Source: Austwickia chelonae NBRC 105200
GTDB lineage: Bacteria; Actinomycetota; Actinomycetes; Actinomycetales; Dermatophilaceae
Assembly (NCBI RefSeq): GCF_000298175.1
Contig: NZ_BAGZ01000003.1
Span: 62,001 to 126,000, forward strand
Direction: 5' to 3'
Length of the DNA: 64,000 nucleotides
A program made the translations under genes and the position numbers. Positions 25,480 to 34,885 of this stretch are shown in pieces. Under the pieces are notes generated by a model. The model worked only from the letters and a program-made list of their open reading frames with translations, made no database searches and was not told the origin of the DNA. Position 1 is the stretch's first letter; the number at the start of each line of letters is the position of its first letter.

Positions 25480-27057
25480 TCATTCCCACTCGATGGTGCC
25501 CGGGGGCTTGCTGGTCACGTCGAGTACCACCCGGTTCACCTCAGGAACCTCGTTGGTGACCCGGGTGGAGATGGCCGCGAGCACCGGATAGGGCACGCGG
25601 GTCCAGTCCGCGGTCATCGCGTCCTCGCTACTGACCGGACGCAGAACCACCGGATGACCGTACGTACGCCCGTCGCCCTGCACCCCCACGGAACGTACGT
25701 CGGCCAGCAGGACGACCGGGCACTGCCAGATCTCCCGGTCGAGACCGGCCTGGGTGAGCTCCTCACGGACGATGGCGTCGGCGGCGCGCAGGACGTCCAG
25801 ACGTTCCTGAGTGACCTCACCGACGATCCTGATCCCCAGGCCGGGTCCGGGGAAGGGCTGGCGCCACACGATCGCCTCGGGGACACCCAGCTCGAGCCCC
25901 ACCTGACGGACCTCGTCCTTGAACAGGTCACGCAGCGGCTCCACGAGGGTGAACTGCAGGTCGTCGGGCAGACCGCCCACATTGTGGTGGCTCTTGATGT
26001 TCGCGGTACCGCTGCCGCCACCGGATTCGACGACATCGGGGTACAAGGTGCCCTGCACGAGGAATTTCACCGGGTGCTCCTCGTCGCCCCGGTCCTGCAC
26101 GATCTCCCGGGCGGCCCGCTCGAAGGTGCGGATGAACTCCCGTCCGATGATCTTGCGTTTCTCCTCGGGGTCGCTCACGCCGGCGAGCGCGCCGAGGAAG
26201 TCCTGGGAGGCGTCGACCGTGACCAGGTCGATGCCGGTGGCTTCCACGAAGTCTTTCTGAACCTGCTCGGCCTCGCCCTGACGCAACAGGCCGTGGTCGA
26301 CGAAGACGCAGGTCAGCTGCGACCCTACGGCCTTCTGGACGAGAGCTGCGGCCACCGAGGAGTCCACTCCTCCGGACAGCGCGCACAGGACGCGGTCCTC
26401 GCCGACCTCGGCGCGGATCCGCGCGACCTGGTCCTCGACGATCGACTCGGGGTTCCACTCGGCGGTCAGGCCTGCCCCGCGGCGCAGGAAGTTCTCCAGT
26501 TGTCGCTGGCCGAAGGTGGTGTGCAGCACCTCCGGGTGCCATTGCACCCCGTAGAGGCGTTTTTCGTCGTCCTCGAAGGCGGCGACCGGGGCTCCCGGGG
26601 TCGACGCGGTGACCGACATGCCTTCGGGTGCGCGGGTGACCGAGTCGCCGTGGCTCATCCACACCGATTGGGCGTGCGGTTGGCCGGTGAAGAGGGTGGA
26701 TTCGGTGTCGCTGACCGTGACCGGGGTCGCCCCGTACTCGGAGAGGCCGGTGCGGGCCACCTCGCCACCGAGGGCTTGGGCCATGGCCTGGAATCCGTAG
26801 CACATCCCGAAGACGGGTACGCCTGCGCGCAGGAGCTCCGGGTCCAGGGAGGGCGCGCCGTCCGCGTAGACGCTGGACGGCCCGCCCGACAGGACGATGG
26901 CGGACGGTTCTCGTTCCAGGACGTCCGCGGCAGCGGCCGTATGGGGGACGACCTCCGAGTAAACTCCGGCCTCACGCACCCGACGGGCGATGAGTTGTGC
27001 GTATTGCGCACCGAAGTCGATCACGAGGACGGGATGCGCGTGGGGATCCTTGCTCAC
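25480..27057 (-). CDS. guaA: GMP synthase (glutamine-hydrolysing)
   Basis: 525 residues, the full bifunctional length. N-terminal class I amidotransferase with nucleophile Cys86 ([10 protein letters not shown]), then the ATP pyrophosphatase domain with PP-loop [14 protein letters not shown] and the C-terminal dimerisation domain ending [18 protein letters not shown]. It converts XMP to GMP with glutamine and ATP, the step after IMP dehydrogenase (guaB at 33-35 kb). Confidence 0.97.
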   Translation of the reverse strand: MSKDPHAHPVLVIDFGAQYAQLIARRVREAGVYSEVVPHTAAAADVLEREPSAIVLSGGPSSVYADGAPSLDPELLRAGVPVFGMCYGFQAMAQALGGEVARTGLSEYGATPVTVSDTESTLFTGQPHAQSVWMSHGDSVTRAPEGMSVTASTPGAPVAAFEDDEKRLYGVQWHPEVLHTTFGQRQLENFLRRGAGLTAEWNPESIVEDQVARIRAEVGEDRVLCALSGGVDSSVAAALVQKAVGSQLTCVFVDHGLLRQGEAEQVQKDFVEATGIDLVTVDASQDFLGALAGVSDPEEKRKIIGREFIRTFERAAREIVQDRGDEEHPVKFLVQGTLYPDVVESGGGSGTANIKSHHNVGGLPDDLQFTLVEPLRDLFKDEVRQVGLELGVPEAIVWRQPFPGPGLGIRIVGEVTQERLDVLRAADAIVREELTQAGLDREIWQCPVVLLADVRSVGVQGDGRTYGHPVVLRPVSSEDAMTADWTRVPYPVLAAISTRVTNEVPEVNRVVLDVTSKPPGTIEWE

Positions 27058-27168
27058 AGGAACAAGCCTAGCGGCCCACCGGGGAAGGCTCCGACCCTCG
27101 ACCGCCCGGAGCAGCAGGACGCTTCGCTAGGATGATGCGATTATCTGAACGTACCTCGGAGTCACCAC

Positions 27169-27588
27169 ATGCTCACCGTTCCTGGCACCGGGCCCATCCC
27201 GAGTCGGCCTCTGCAGATCGGGGACGTCGCCGAACTCACCGGGTTGAGTCTGCGTTCCATCCGCCATTACGAGGATCTCGGTCTGGTCACCCCGGAGGGG
27301 AGGACGGCCGGCGGTTTCCGGATCTACGACGCGGAAGCCATCGAGCGGTTGCGCCTCGTGATGAGTCTGAAGCTGGTCGGTCTGTCGTTGGAGCAGATCC
27401 GGCCGATCGTCGACGCCTGCCGGGCCATCGAGACCGGTCAGGGAACGCAGGAGGATGCCTCCTTGGTGCAGGACGGTGAGGACGCCGTCGCCCAGGCCAT
27501 CGAGGAGATCGAACGGATTCTCGGTCCGTCCCGGCTGCTGCGGGACCGTCTGCGTGCAGCGACCAGGGATATCGTTCACCGCAACTGA
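27169..27588 (+). CDS. MerR-family transcriptional regulator
   Basis: 139 residues. N-terminal MerR winged helix: LQIGDVAELTGLSLRSIRHYEDLGLVTP then GGFRIYDAEAIERLRLV, followed by a helical dimerisation region (LVGLSLEQIRPIVDACRAIETG) and no effector domain beyond ~135. No cysteine cluster for metal sensing is present. Convergent with the acetyltransferase gene. A 44-bp palindrome of MerR-operator character lies 0.8 kb away upstream of that gene and is a candidate target. Confidence 0.88.
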   Translation: MLTVPGTGPIPSRPLQIGDVAELTGLSLRSIRHYEDLGLVTPEGRTAGGFRIYDAEAIERLRLVMSLKLVGLSLEQIRPIVDACRAIETGQGTQEDASLVQDGEDAVAQAIEEIERILGPSRLLRDRLRAATRDIVHRN

Positions 27589-27616
27589 GCGGGGTCGGAC
27601 ATCCAGCCGGCCGGGT

Positions 27617-28330
27617 TCACTTCCCTGCGCGGTCGGCAGGGGAACTGTCCGATGGCGGCTTGCGGTCGTGCTCGCCCCTGGTGTCCGTCCCGGAGGGTCC
27701 GCGGATGATCGAACGCGGTGGGGAGACCGTGCCGCCGTCGGGCACGTCCCGGGTGACCACGGTGTTCGCCCCGATCACGGCGCCTTCGCCGACGACCACC
27801 GGCCCGACCACCACGGCGCCGGCGCCCAGGGAGGCGCCCGAACGGATGCGCGGAACGTGTTCGGAGGCGTCGCCCTGGATGTCCTCCCGCAGACCGATCG
27901 TGACATTCTGCCTGATCAGAACGTCGTCGCCGATGACTACATCCGGGTGGACGATGATCCCGCTCTGGTGGGCGACCTTGACCCGGCGTCCCAGGACGAC
28001 ACTGGCGGGCAGTTCGATGCCGTAGACCCCCCGGGCCACCAGCAGACCGGCTCGGGCCATCCTGCCCACCGGTGCGCGCAGCGCTTTCGGTGCTTCGTCG
28101 CTCTCGGCCCAGTTCGCCAGTCGGTGGCAGGCGATGGTCTGGAAACCGGGGGTGCGGATCCCGCCGTTGCGATGACGGTCTTCGCGCAGGACGTTGACGA
28201 TCGGATACCGCTTGCCCAGTTCGTCCGCCCACGGGTGTCGGGAAGAGGAGCCGTCCTTGGCTGGGGTGGGGTTCTGTGTGTCCTGAGGCACGGGGGTGAG
28301 GGACCGGAGCGAGGTGTTCGATGTGTTCAC
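27617..28330 (-). CDS. Serine O-acetyltransferase-like left-handed beta-helix acyltransferase
   Basis: 237 residues from GTG 28330, chosen because AAGGA lies seven bases upstream; an ATG further up has none. The hexapeptide-repeat domain occupies about residues 105-205 (VVLGRRVKVAHQSGIIVHPDVVIGDDVLIRQNVTIG, then GAGAVVVGPVVVGEGAVIGANTVVTRDVP), resembling CysE/sugar acetyltransferases. The His in the VAHQSG turn is in the place of the catalytic base of this class. The N-terminal 100 residues and the hydrophilic tail (SGTDTRGEHDRKPPSD) are less typical of CysE. Acyl acceptor unknown; no cysteine synthase gene is adjacent. Confidence 0.75.
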   Translation of the reverse strand: MNTSNTSLRSLTPVPQDTQNPTPAKDGSSSRHPWADELGKRYPIVNVLREDRHRNGGIRTPGFQTIACHRLANWAESDEAPKALRAPVGRMARAGLLVARGVYGIELPASVVLGRRVKVAHQSGIIVHPDVVIGDDVLIRQNVTIGLREDIQGDASEHVPRIRSGASLGAGAVVVGPVVVGEGAVIGANTVVTRDVPDGGTVSPPRSIIRGPSGTDTRGEHDRKPPSDSSPADRAGK

Positions 28331-28379
28331 GAGACGTCCTTCACGGTGCGACGCGCGAATTGCGCGCAACGGCGCTTGG

Positions 28380-28423
28380 TCGGCCTCAACTCTACCCTTA
28401 CGTAAGGGTAGAGTTGAGGCCGA
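28380..28423. promoter_or_regulatory. Perfect 44-bp palindrome upstream of the acetyltransferase gene
   Basis: Positions 28380-28401 are the exact reverse complement of 28402-28423; the core reads CTACCCTTACGTAAGGGTAG. It starts 5 bp after the DUF3817 stop and lies about 50 bp before the acetyltransferase start, both on the minus strand. It may be an operator (the ACCCTTACGTAAGGGT core resembles MerR-type operators) or a terminator hairpin without loop. It is much longer than a usual operator. Confidence 0.7.
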
Positions 28424-28427
28424 TCGC

Positions 28428-28808
28428 CTACATCCGTAAGCCTGCCGACTGTTCTCGTTCCGCCATCAGAGCGCGAACCTCACCGACCACCTTGGCCTCC
28501 GCCACGAAGGACAGGAACGGGATGCACCCGGCCAGGAGCACCCAGATCAGCTTGCCCAACGGCCAGCGGACCTTCAGGCTCAGGAAGAACGTGGCCACCG
28601 CGTACACCATGTAGAGGAAACCGTGAGGTTGCGGCCACCACCACAACGGGTTGTCCCGCCCCTGCAACCCCACCCCGTACTTGAGGATCATCTCCAACAC
28701 CAGCACGAGCAGCCCGATCCCGACCACGACGGCCATCACCTTGAAGAAGGTGAGCGCCCGACGGATCTCCTCTTGACTCGCGATGATGTGCGAGGACGGC
28801 GTGGTCAT
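28428..28808 (-). CDS. DUF3817 integral membrane protein
   Basis: 126 residues with three hydrophobic helices (FFKVMAVVVGIGLLVLVLEMILKY, HGFLYMVYAVATFFLSL, LIWVLLAGCIPFLSFVAE). WWWPQPHGFLYMVY is the characteristic DUF3817 stretch. Function unknown; the family is common in actinobacteria. The ATG overlaps the end of the SURF1 gene (ATGA), implying co-expression with a cytochrome oxidase assembly factor. Confidence 0.88.
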   Translation of the reverse strand: MTTPSSHIIASQEEIRRALTFFKVMAVVVGIGLLVLVLEMILKYGVGLQGRDNPLWWWPQPHGFLYMVYAVATFFLSLKVRWPLGKLIWVLLAGCIPFLSFVAEAKVVGEVRALMAEREQSAGLRM

Positions 28809-29611
28809 CTCGCTGGTTCTCCTTTACCTGTGGACGAATCGGCAGGGACGGCCTGTGCCTCCGCGAGGACCGCCCGCACCCGGCTCTCCTCCCGCACCAT
28901 CCGCCACCACATGTACAGGGCGAAAGCGGCGAAGAAGAACCACTGCAGGGCGTAACCCAGGTTGCGCCAGTTCAACTGGGTGCTTCCCGGAGCCGGCGGC
29001 GGCACCGGGGTCAACATGTCGTCATCAACCGCCGGTGACTGGGAGAGCGTGAAGACGAAGGCGTTGTAGACCTCACCACCCCACCGGTTCAGCAAGGTCG
29101 GCACATTCAAGGTCGCCACCTGGCCCTCGGGAAGCGGGCGGAACTGATTCGGCGGCGGCTCCCCCTGCGCAAGCACCCCCTTCACCTCCACCCGGCCGGT
29201 CGGCGGAGGCTGCGCCTCGACCCCGGCGGCGACGAAACCCCGCAACACCGGGATCCGCACCGGATCACCCGAACGCCCCCGAGAACCCTCGACCAGCAAG
29301 GGCGCCACCACCCAGAAACCTTCCGTCTCCCCGCGCCGACGCCCAGCAACCAACACCTGCCCGGACGCCTCGTAGGTCCCGGTCATGGACACCTTCCGGT
29401 CCAAGGCACCCACCGGGAAGGTCCCGTCGGTCGGCATCACCTGGACCAGCGGCGCCTCCGGCTTCGCCGCCGCCTCCTTCGTCGCCTCCGCGACCCCCCG
29501 CTCGTGCGCAGTGTCCCACTGCCACAGGCCCAGAGCCGCGAAACCGACGACGACCGCGAGAACGAGGACGAGCAGAGCCAGCCATTTCGGCGTCAGAGCG
29601 GTCCGCAGCAC
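28805..29611 (-). CDS. SURF1-family cytochrome oxidase assembly protein
   Basis: 268 residues: an N-terminal helix ending GFAALGLWQWDTAHERG, an extracytoplasmic domain (VSMTGTYEASGQVLVAGRR, RGFVAAGVEAQPPPTGRVEVKGVL) and a C-terminal helix LQWFFFAAFALYMWWRMVREE. This two-helix layout with ALQWFFFA is the SURF1 pattern. SURF1 proteins assist haem insertion into cytochrome oxidase. First gene of a two-gene unit with DUF3817. Confidence 0.88.
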   Translation of the reverse strand: MLRTALTPKWLALLVLVLAVVVGFAALGLWQWDTAHERGVAEATKEAAAKPEAPLVQVMPTDGTFPVGALDRKVSMTGTYEASGQVLVAGRRRGETEGFWVVAPLLVEGSRGRSGDPVRIPVLRGFVAAGVEAQPPPTGRVEVKGVLAQGEPPPNQFRPLPEGQVATLNVPTLLNRWGGEVYNAFVFTLSQSPAVDDDMLTPVPPPAPGSTQLNWRNLGYALQWFFFAAFALYMWWRMVREESRVRAVLAEAQAVPADSSTGKGEPAR

Positions 29612-29709
29612 GTGGCCAGGCTAGACCACGACGCCACCGGGACAGGGCCGAAGACGCGCCCCTCTCCCCGCACGACCGGCGAGCGGCCCGAACGGCCGGG
29701 TCGCACCCC

Positions 29710-30267
29710 TCAGAGGAAGTCCGCCGGGTCGAATTCGTCGATCGGGATGACCCGCAGACGCGGCAGACGCTCGGTGAACGCATTCACGTCGTACTCCAGG
29801 TCGATCAGCTCCACCTGAGGACCCAAGGCGGAGAAACCCGCATTGCGGAATTCGGCGAAACCCAGAACCGCCAGCCGACGGCCGTCGTTCAGATCGTCGA
29901 TGTACGACAGGAAATCACCGTCGTGGCTGACCAGCATCACATCTGCCGAATGCTCCTGGAGAGCCTCCAGGGTGCGCTGGATCGCGATGTCCACGACCTT
30001 CTGATCAGGTTGCCCCGACAAGGGAACCGGCTTGTAACCCACCGCGATCAGAGCCTGCACGAAAGGCATCGGGATCTCCCCGTTGACCGCCAGGAAGAAC
30101 AAGGGCACCGCAGGCTGGCCCCAGTGCTCCTCGGCGAAACGTTTCACCCGGTCCCAGCGGGGCCGGTCCTCCGGGCGCGGTCGCCGCCCGAGGATGCCCC
30201 CACCCAATGTCGCGTCGATGTTCTCACCATCGACGAGCAAGTAGGTCACATCGTCCGATGCGGACAT
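29710..30267 (-). CDS. NYN-domain (PIN-like) protein, possible RNase
   Basis: 185 residues starting at MSASDDVTY; GGAGG is ten bases upstream. The NYN fold is seen from VTYLLVDGENIDATLG (first acidic residue D), through VVDIAIQRTLEAL to VMLVSHDGDFLSYIDDLNDGRRLAVLGF (the conserved SxDxDF-like acidic site). Such proteins are metal-dependent ribonucleases or their relatives. No partner gene is evident; it lies between SURF1 and an aldehyde dehydrogenase, all on the minus strand. Confidence 0.82.
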   Translation of the reverse strand: MSASDDVTYLLVDGENIDATLGGGILGRRPRPEDRPRWDRVKRFAEEHWGQPAVPLFFLAVNGEIPMPFVQALIAVGYKPVPLSGQPDQKVVDIAIQRTLEALQEHSADVMLVSHDGDFLSYIDDLNDGRRLAVLGFAEFRNAGFSALGPQVELIDLEYDVNAFTERLPRLRVIPIDEFDPADFL

Positions 30268-30331
30268 GGTCACGCTCCCTCCAGAGGCGGACACCGGCGC
30301 GCCGCACTCCCATCCTGCCCCGGACACCTGC

Positions 30332-31954
30332 TCACGGCCTACCCAGCACCTTCATAGCCTTCAGGAAGAACGACATCGTGTCGGTGAACCGGGCCACCGA
30401 CAGCTGCGGCGGCACACCCAGGCCCTGCACCCGTTGCACAGCGATCGTCTGTGCCTCCGTGTACTTCAAGATGCCCTCCGCGCCGTGGCGACGGCCCACC
30501 CCGGAAGACTTGAAACCACCCATCGGAGCCGCCGTCGACGCATAAGCGGCCCCGTAGCCCTCGTTGACGTTGACCGTCCCGGCCTGGATCCGAGCAGCCA
30601 GCTCCCGCCCGCGCCCGACATCCCTGGTCCACACCGACGCATTCAACCCGTAACAGGTGTCATTGGCCAGGTCGACCGCTTCGTCGTCGCCCGCGACCCG
30701 ATAGATCGACACCACAGGGCCGAAGGTCTCCTCCCGACAGACCGTCATCTCCTCGGTGACCCCGCTGAGCACCGTCGGCTCGTAGAACCACGGCCCCAGG
30801 TCAGGACGTTCCCGCCCACCGGCCAGGACCACGGCGCCCCGCTCCCGGGCGTCGTCCACATGCCGACGGACCACGTCGAACTGCTCGGCAGAAACCAGGC
30901 TGCCCATGTCGGCGTCGAAGGTGAGCTGCGGGCCCAACCTCATCGAACGGACAGCCGGGACGAACCGGGAGAGGAAATCGTCCGCGATCGCCTCGTGCAG
31001 GATCAACCGTTCGATGCTCACACACAGCTGCCCGCCGGAGGCGAAACAGGCCCGCACCGCGCCCTCGACCGCACGGTCGAGATCGGCGTCCGCCGCCACG
31101 TACATCGGGTTCTTCCCACCCAATTCCAACGAACAGGCCACCAACCGCCGACCGGCCTGTTCGGCGACCTTCCTGCCGTTCCTGGTCGACCCGGTGAAAC
31201 CGATGTAATCGCACCGTTCGAACAGTTCGTTGCCGACCACGCTGCCCCGCCCCAGGACGACCTGCAACACCTGCGGAGGAAGCCCCGCCCTGCGCAGGAG
31301 ATCCGCGCACAGGAGCAAGGTCAACGACGTCTGCAGGTCAGGACGCACCACGACGCTGTTCCCCGCCATCAGAGCCGGCAGGATATCGGTGACGCCCATC
31401 GACAACGGATAGTTCCAAGGCGCCACGATACCGACCACACCCTTGGGATGCCTCAGCTCCGTGACCTGCGTCAACCCCGGGATCAGCCCCACATGTCGGC
31501 GAGGTCCGATATGGCGTTGCGCCGTCCGGGCGTAATAACGCGACACCTGGCAGACGTCGACGATCTCCTCGAAGGCGTGCAGGCGGGCTTTCCCGCTCTC
31601 CAACTGGATCAGATCCAGGAACTCGACCTGATGAGCGAGCACCAGGTCGTGGAAGTCCAACAGCACCTGCGCCCGCGCGGACAGCGGCAACGCCGCCCAG
31701 GCGGGCTGTGCGGCCCGGGCCCCGTCCACCGCGACGCGGACATCCTCCGGGGACGACAACGGGATCCGGGCGAGGGCCTTGCCGTTCATCGGTGTCACCG
31801 CCGTGATCTCCTCCGCCCGGGGCGAGGTCACCGCCAGCGAGGTCAACCGCCGCACCCATACGGGATCCAACACGTGATGCGGTTGATCATCGGCAGGGCC
31901 AGGCCGCCCACCCGATCCGGAAAAAGCAGCGTCCACACCGGTCGTCGCAGTCAT
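30332..31954 (-). CDS. gabD2: NAD(P)+-dependent aldehyde dehydrogenase, succinate-semialdehyde dehydrogenase type
   Basis: 540 residues, the length of the GabD2 group known from mycobacteria. Family residues: PWNYPL, the FTGSTRNGRKVAEQAG nucleotide-binding stretch, catalytic Glu in CSLELGGKNP, nucleophile Cys in GGQLCVSIER, and EETFGPVVSIY with GLNASVWT. It oxidises an aldehyde, probably succinate semialdehyde, to the acid. The substrate is inferred from similarity to GabD2; other aldehydes are possible. No GABA transaminase is near. Stands alone. Confidence 0.8.
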   Translation of the reverse strand: MTATTGVDAAFSGSGGRPGPADDQPHHVLDPVWVRRLTSLAVTSPRAEEITAVTPMNGKALARIPLSSPEDVRVAVDGARAAQPAWAALPLSARAQVLLDFHDLVLAHQVEFLDLIQLESGKARLHAFEEIVDVCQVSRYYARTAQRHIGPRRHVGLIPGLTQVTELRHPKGVVGIVAPWNYPLSMGVTDILPALMAGNSVVVRPDLQTSLTLLLCADLLRRAGLPPQVLQVVLGRGSVVGNELFERCDYIGFTGSTRNGRKVAEQAGRRLVACSLELGGKNPMYVAADADLDRAVEGAVRACFASGGQLCVSIERLILHEAIADDFLSRFVPAVRSMRLGPQLTFDADMGSLVSAEQFDVVRRHVDDARERGAVVLAGGRERPDLGPWFYEPTVLSGVTEEMTVCREETFGPVVSIYRVAGDDEAVDLANDTCYGLNASVWTRDVGRGRELAARIQAGTVNVNEGYGAAYASTAAPMGGFKSSGVGRRHGAEGILKYTEAQTIAVQRVQGLGVPPQLSVARFTDTMSFFLKAMKVLGRP

Positions 31955-31982
31955 ACCCCCACCGTACGGCCTCCGAGAGCAT

Positions 31983-32028
31983 GACGAGGGCGGGCCAGGG
32001 TCCTGAAGAACCCCGGCCCGCCCTCGTC
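31983..32028. terminator. Strong hairpin between guaB3 and the aldehyde dehydrogenase gene
   Basis: GACGAGGGCGGGCC (31983-31996) pairs with GGCCCGCCCTCGTC (32015-32028), and after one mismatch GGGT pairs with ACCC inside. It would end the guaB-guaB3 transcript on the minus strand. Confidence 0.8.
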
Positions 32029-32053
32029 GTGCCCGATCAGGTGAGCATCTCCC

Positions 32054-33175
32054 TCAGCCCGCGGTGTACGGCGCCACGATGACCTCGACGCGCTGGAACT
32101 CCTTCACATCGCTGTACCCCGTGGTCGCCATCGAACGGCGCAGCGCCCCAGCGAAATTGGTCGTACCGTCGGCGGTACGGCCGGGGCCGACCATGATCTC
32201 CTGCAGCGGCGCGGCCGTCCCCACGTATACCCGCTCACCACGAGGCAGATCCGGGTGGTGCGCCTCCGAACCCCAATGGCGCCCCCGACCGGGAGCCTCC
32301 TCGGCCCTGGCCAGCGCCGCACCGATCATCACGGCATCCGCACCGCAGGCCACCGCCTTCACCACGTCACCACTACGGCTGATACCGCCGTCAGCGATGA
32401 CGTGGACATAACGGCCACCCGATTCGTCCAGGTAGTCCCGACGGGCCGCAGCCACATCGGCCACCGCGCTGGCCATCGGCGCGTGGATGCCCAAGGTCTG
32501 GCGGGTCGTGTGCGCAGCTCCCCCACCGAAACCGACCAGGACACCGGCGGCACCGGTGCGCATCAGATGCAGGGCAGCGGTATAGGAAGCAGCCCCCCCG
32601 ACGATGACCGGAACGTCCAGCTCGTAGATGAAACGTTTCAGGTTCAACGGCTCGGCCTGCGAGCTGACATGCTCGGCCGACACCGTCGTCCCACGGATGA
32701 CGAAGATGTCGACCCCGGCGTCGACGACCGTCTTCCAATGCTCCTGCGTACGCTGCGGCGACAGCGCACCCGCCACCACCACACCCGCGTCACGCAGATG
32801 GCGCAACCGCTCGGTGATCAACTCCGGCTTGATCGGTTCGGCGTAGATCTCCTGCATCCGGGAGGTCGCGGCCTCCTCGGACAGCTCCGCGATCTCCGCC
32901 AACAACTCGCTCGGGTCCTCGTAACGGGTCCACAGACCTTCCAGGTCGAGAACGCCCAGCCCGCCGGCTTCACCGAAGGCGACAGCAGTCTGCGGGGACA
33001 TCACCGAATCCATCGGAGCCGCCACGAAAGGCAGATCGAACTGGTAGGCGTCGATCTGCCAGGAGATCGACACATCCTCCGGAGTGCGGGTGCGTCGTGA
33101 AGGCACGATCGCGATGTCGTCGAAGCTGTACGCCCTGCGGCCGCGCTTTCCGCGGCCGATCTCGATGTCGGTCAC
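32054..33175 (-). CDS. guaB3: GuaB3-type IMP dehydrogenase-related protein
   Basis: 373 residues, an IMPDH/GMP reductase barrel without CBS domains. Matching stretches include RRAYSFDDIAIVPSRRTRTPEDVSIS, PFVAAPMDSVMSPQTAVAFGEAGGLGVLDLEG, VIADGGISRSGDVVKAVACGADAVMIG and a final GALRRSMATTGYSDVKEFQ. The canonical IMPDH loop with GSICTT is replaced by GGAAHTTRQTLG; the catalytic Cys is missing. In actinobacteria a guaB3 gene regularly sits beside guaB, as here (62-bp gap, same strand). Catalysis of the IMPDH reaction by this protein is therefore doubtful. Confidence 0.9.
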   Translation of the reverse strand: MTDIEIGRGKRGRRAYSFDDIAIVPSRRTRTPEDVSISWQIDAYQFDLPFVAAPMDSVMSPQTAVAFGEAGGLGVLDLEGLWTRYEDPSELLAEIAELSEEAATSRMQEIYAEPIKPELITERLRHLRDAGVVVAGALSPQRTQEHWKTVVDAGVDIFVIRGTTVSAEHVSSQAEPLNLKRFIYELDVPVIVGGAASYTAALHLMRTGAAGVLVGFGGGAAHTTRQTLGIHAPMASAVADVAAARRDYLDESGGRYVHVIADGGISRSGDVVKAVACGADAVMIGAALARAEEAPGRGRHWGSEAHHPDLPRGERVYVGTAAPLQEIMVGPGRTADGTTNFAGALRRSMATTGYSDVKEFQRVEVIVAPYTAG

Positions 33176-33236
33176 TGCACCAATCTACCTACGGTTCGAC
33201 CCCGCGGACGGAGGGTGCCCGGCAACGGGCCTCCGA

Positions 33237-34763
<1,527 letters not shown>

Positions 34764-34885
34764 CTAAGACCGAGGCGAGCGTCACCCCGCCCGGCAGGAC
34801 CGGACGACACCGCAGCTCCCGGGCAGCCGAGTACCCGCCCTGGCGGATGGTCCGAAGAGGACCGTGCCGCCAGGACGGACCCAGG

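Noticed and set aside
28428-28808. Treating the 44-bp palindrome only as an intrinsic terminator of the DUF3817 gene
   Set aside because: There is no T tract and the core resembles an operator, so it was listed as regulatory with termination as an alternative.
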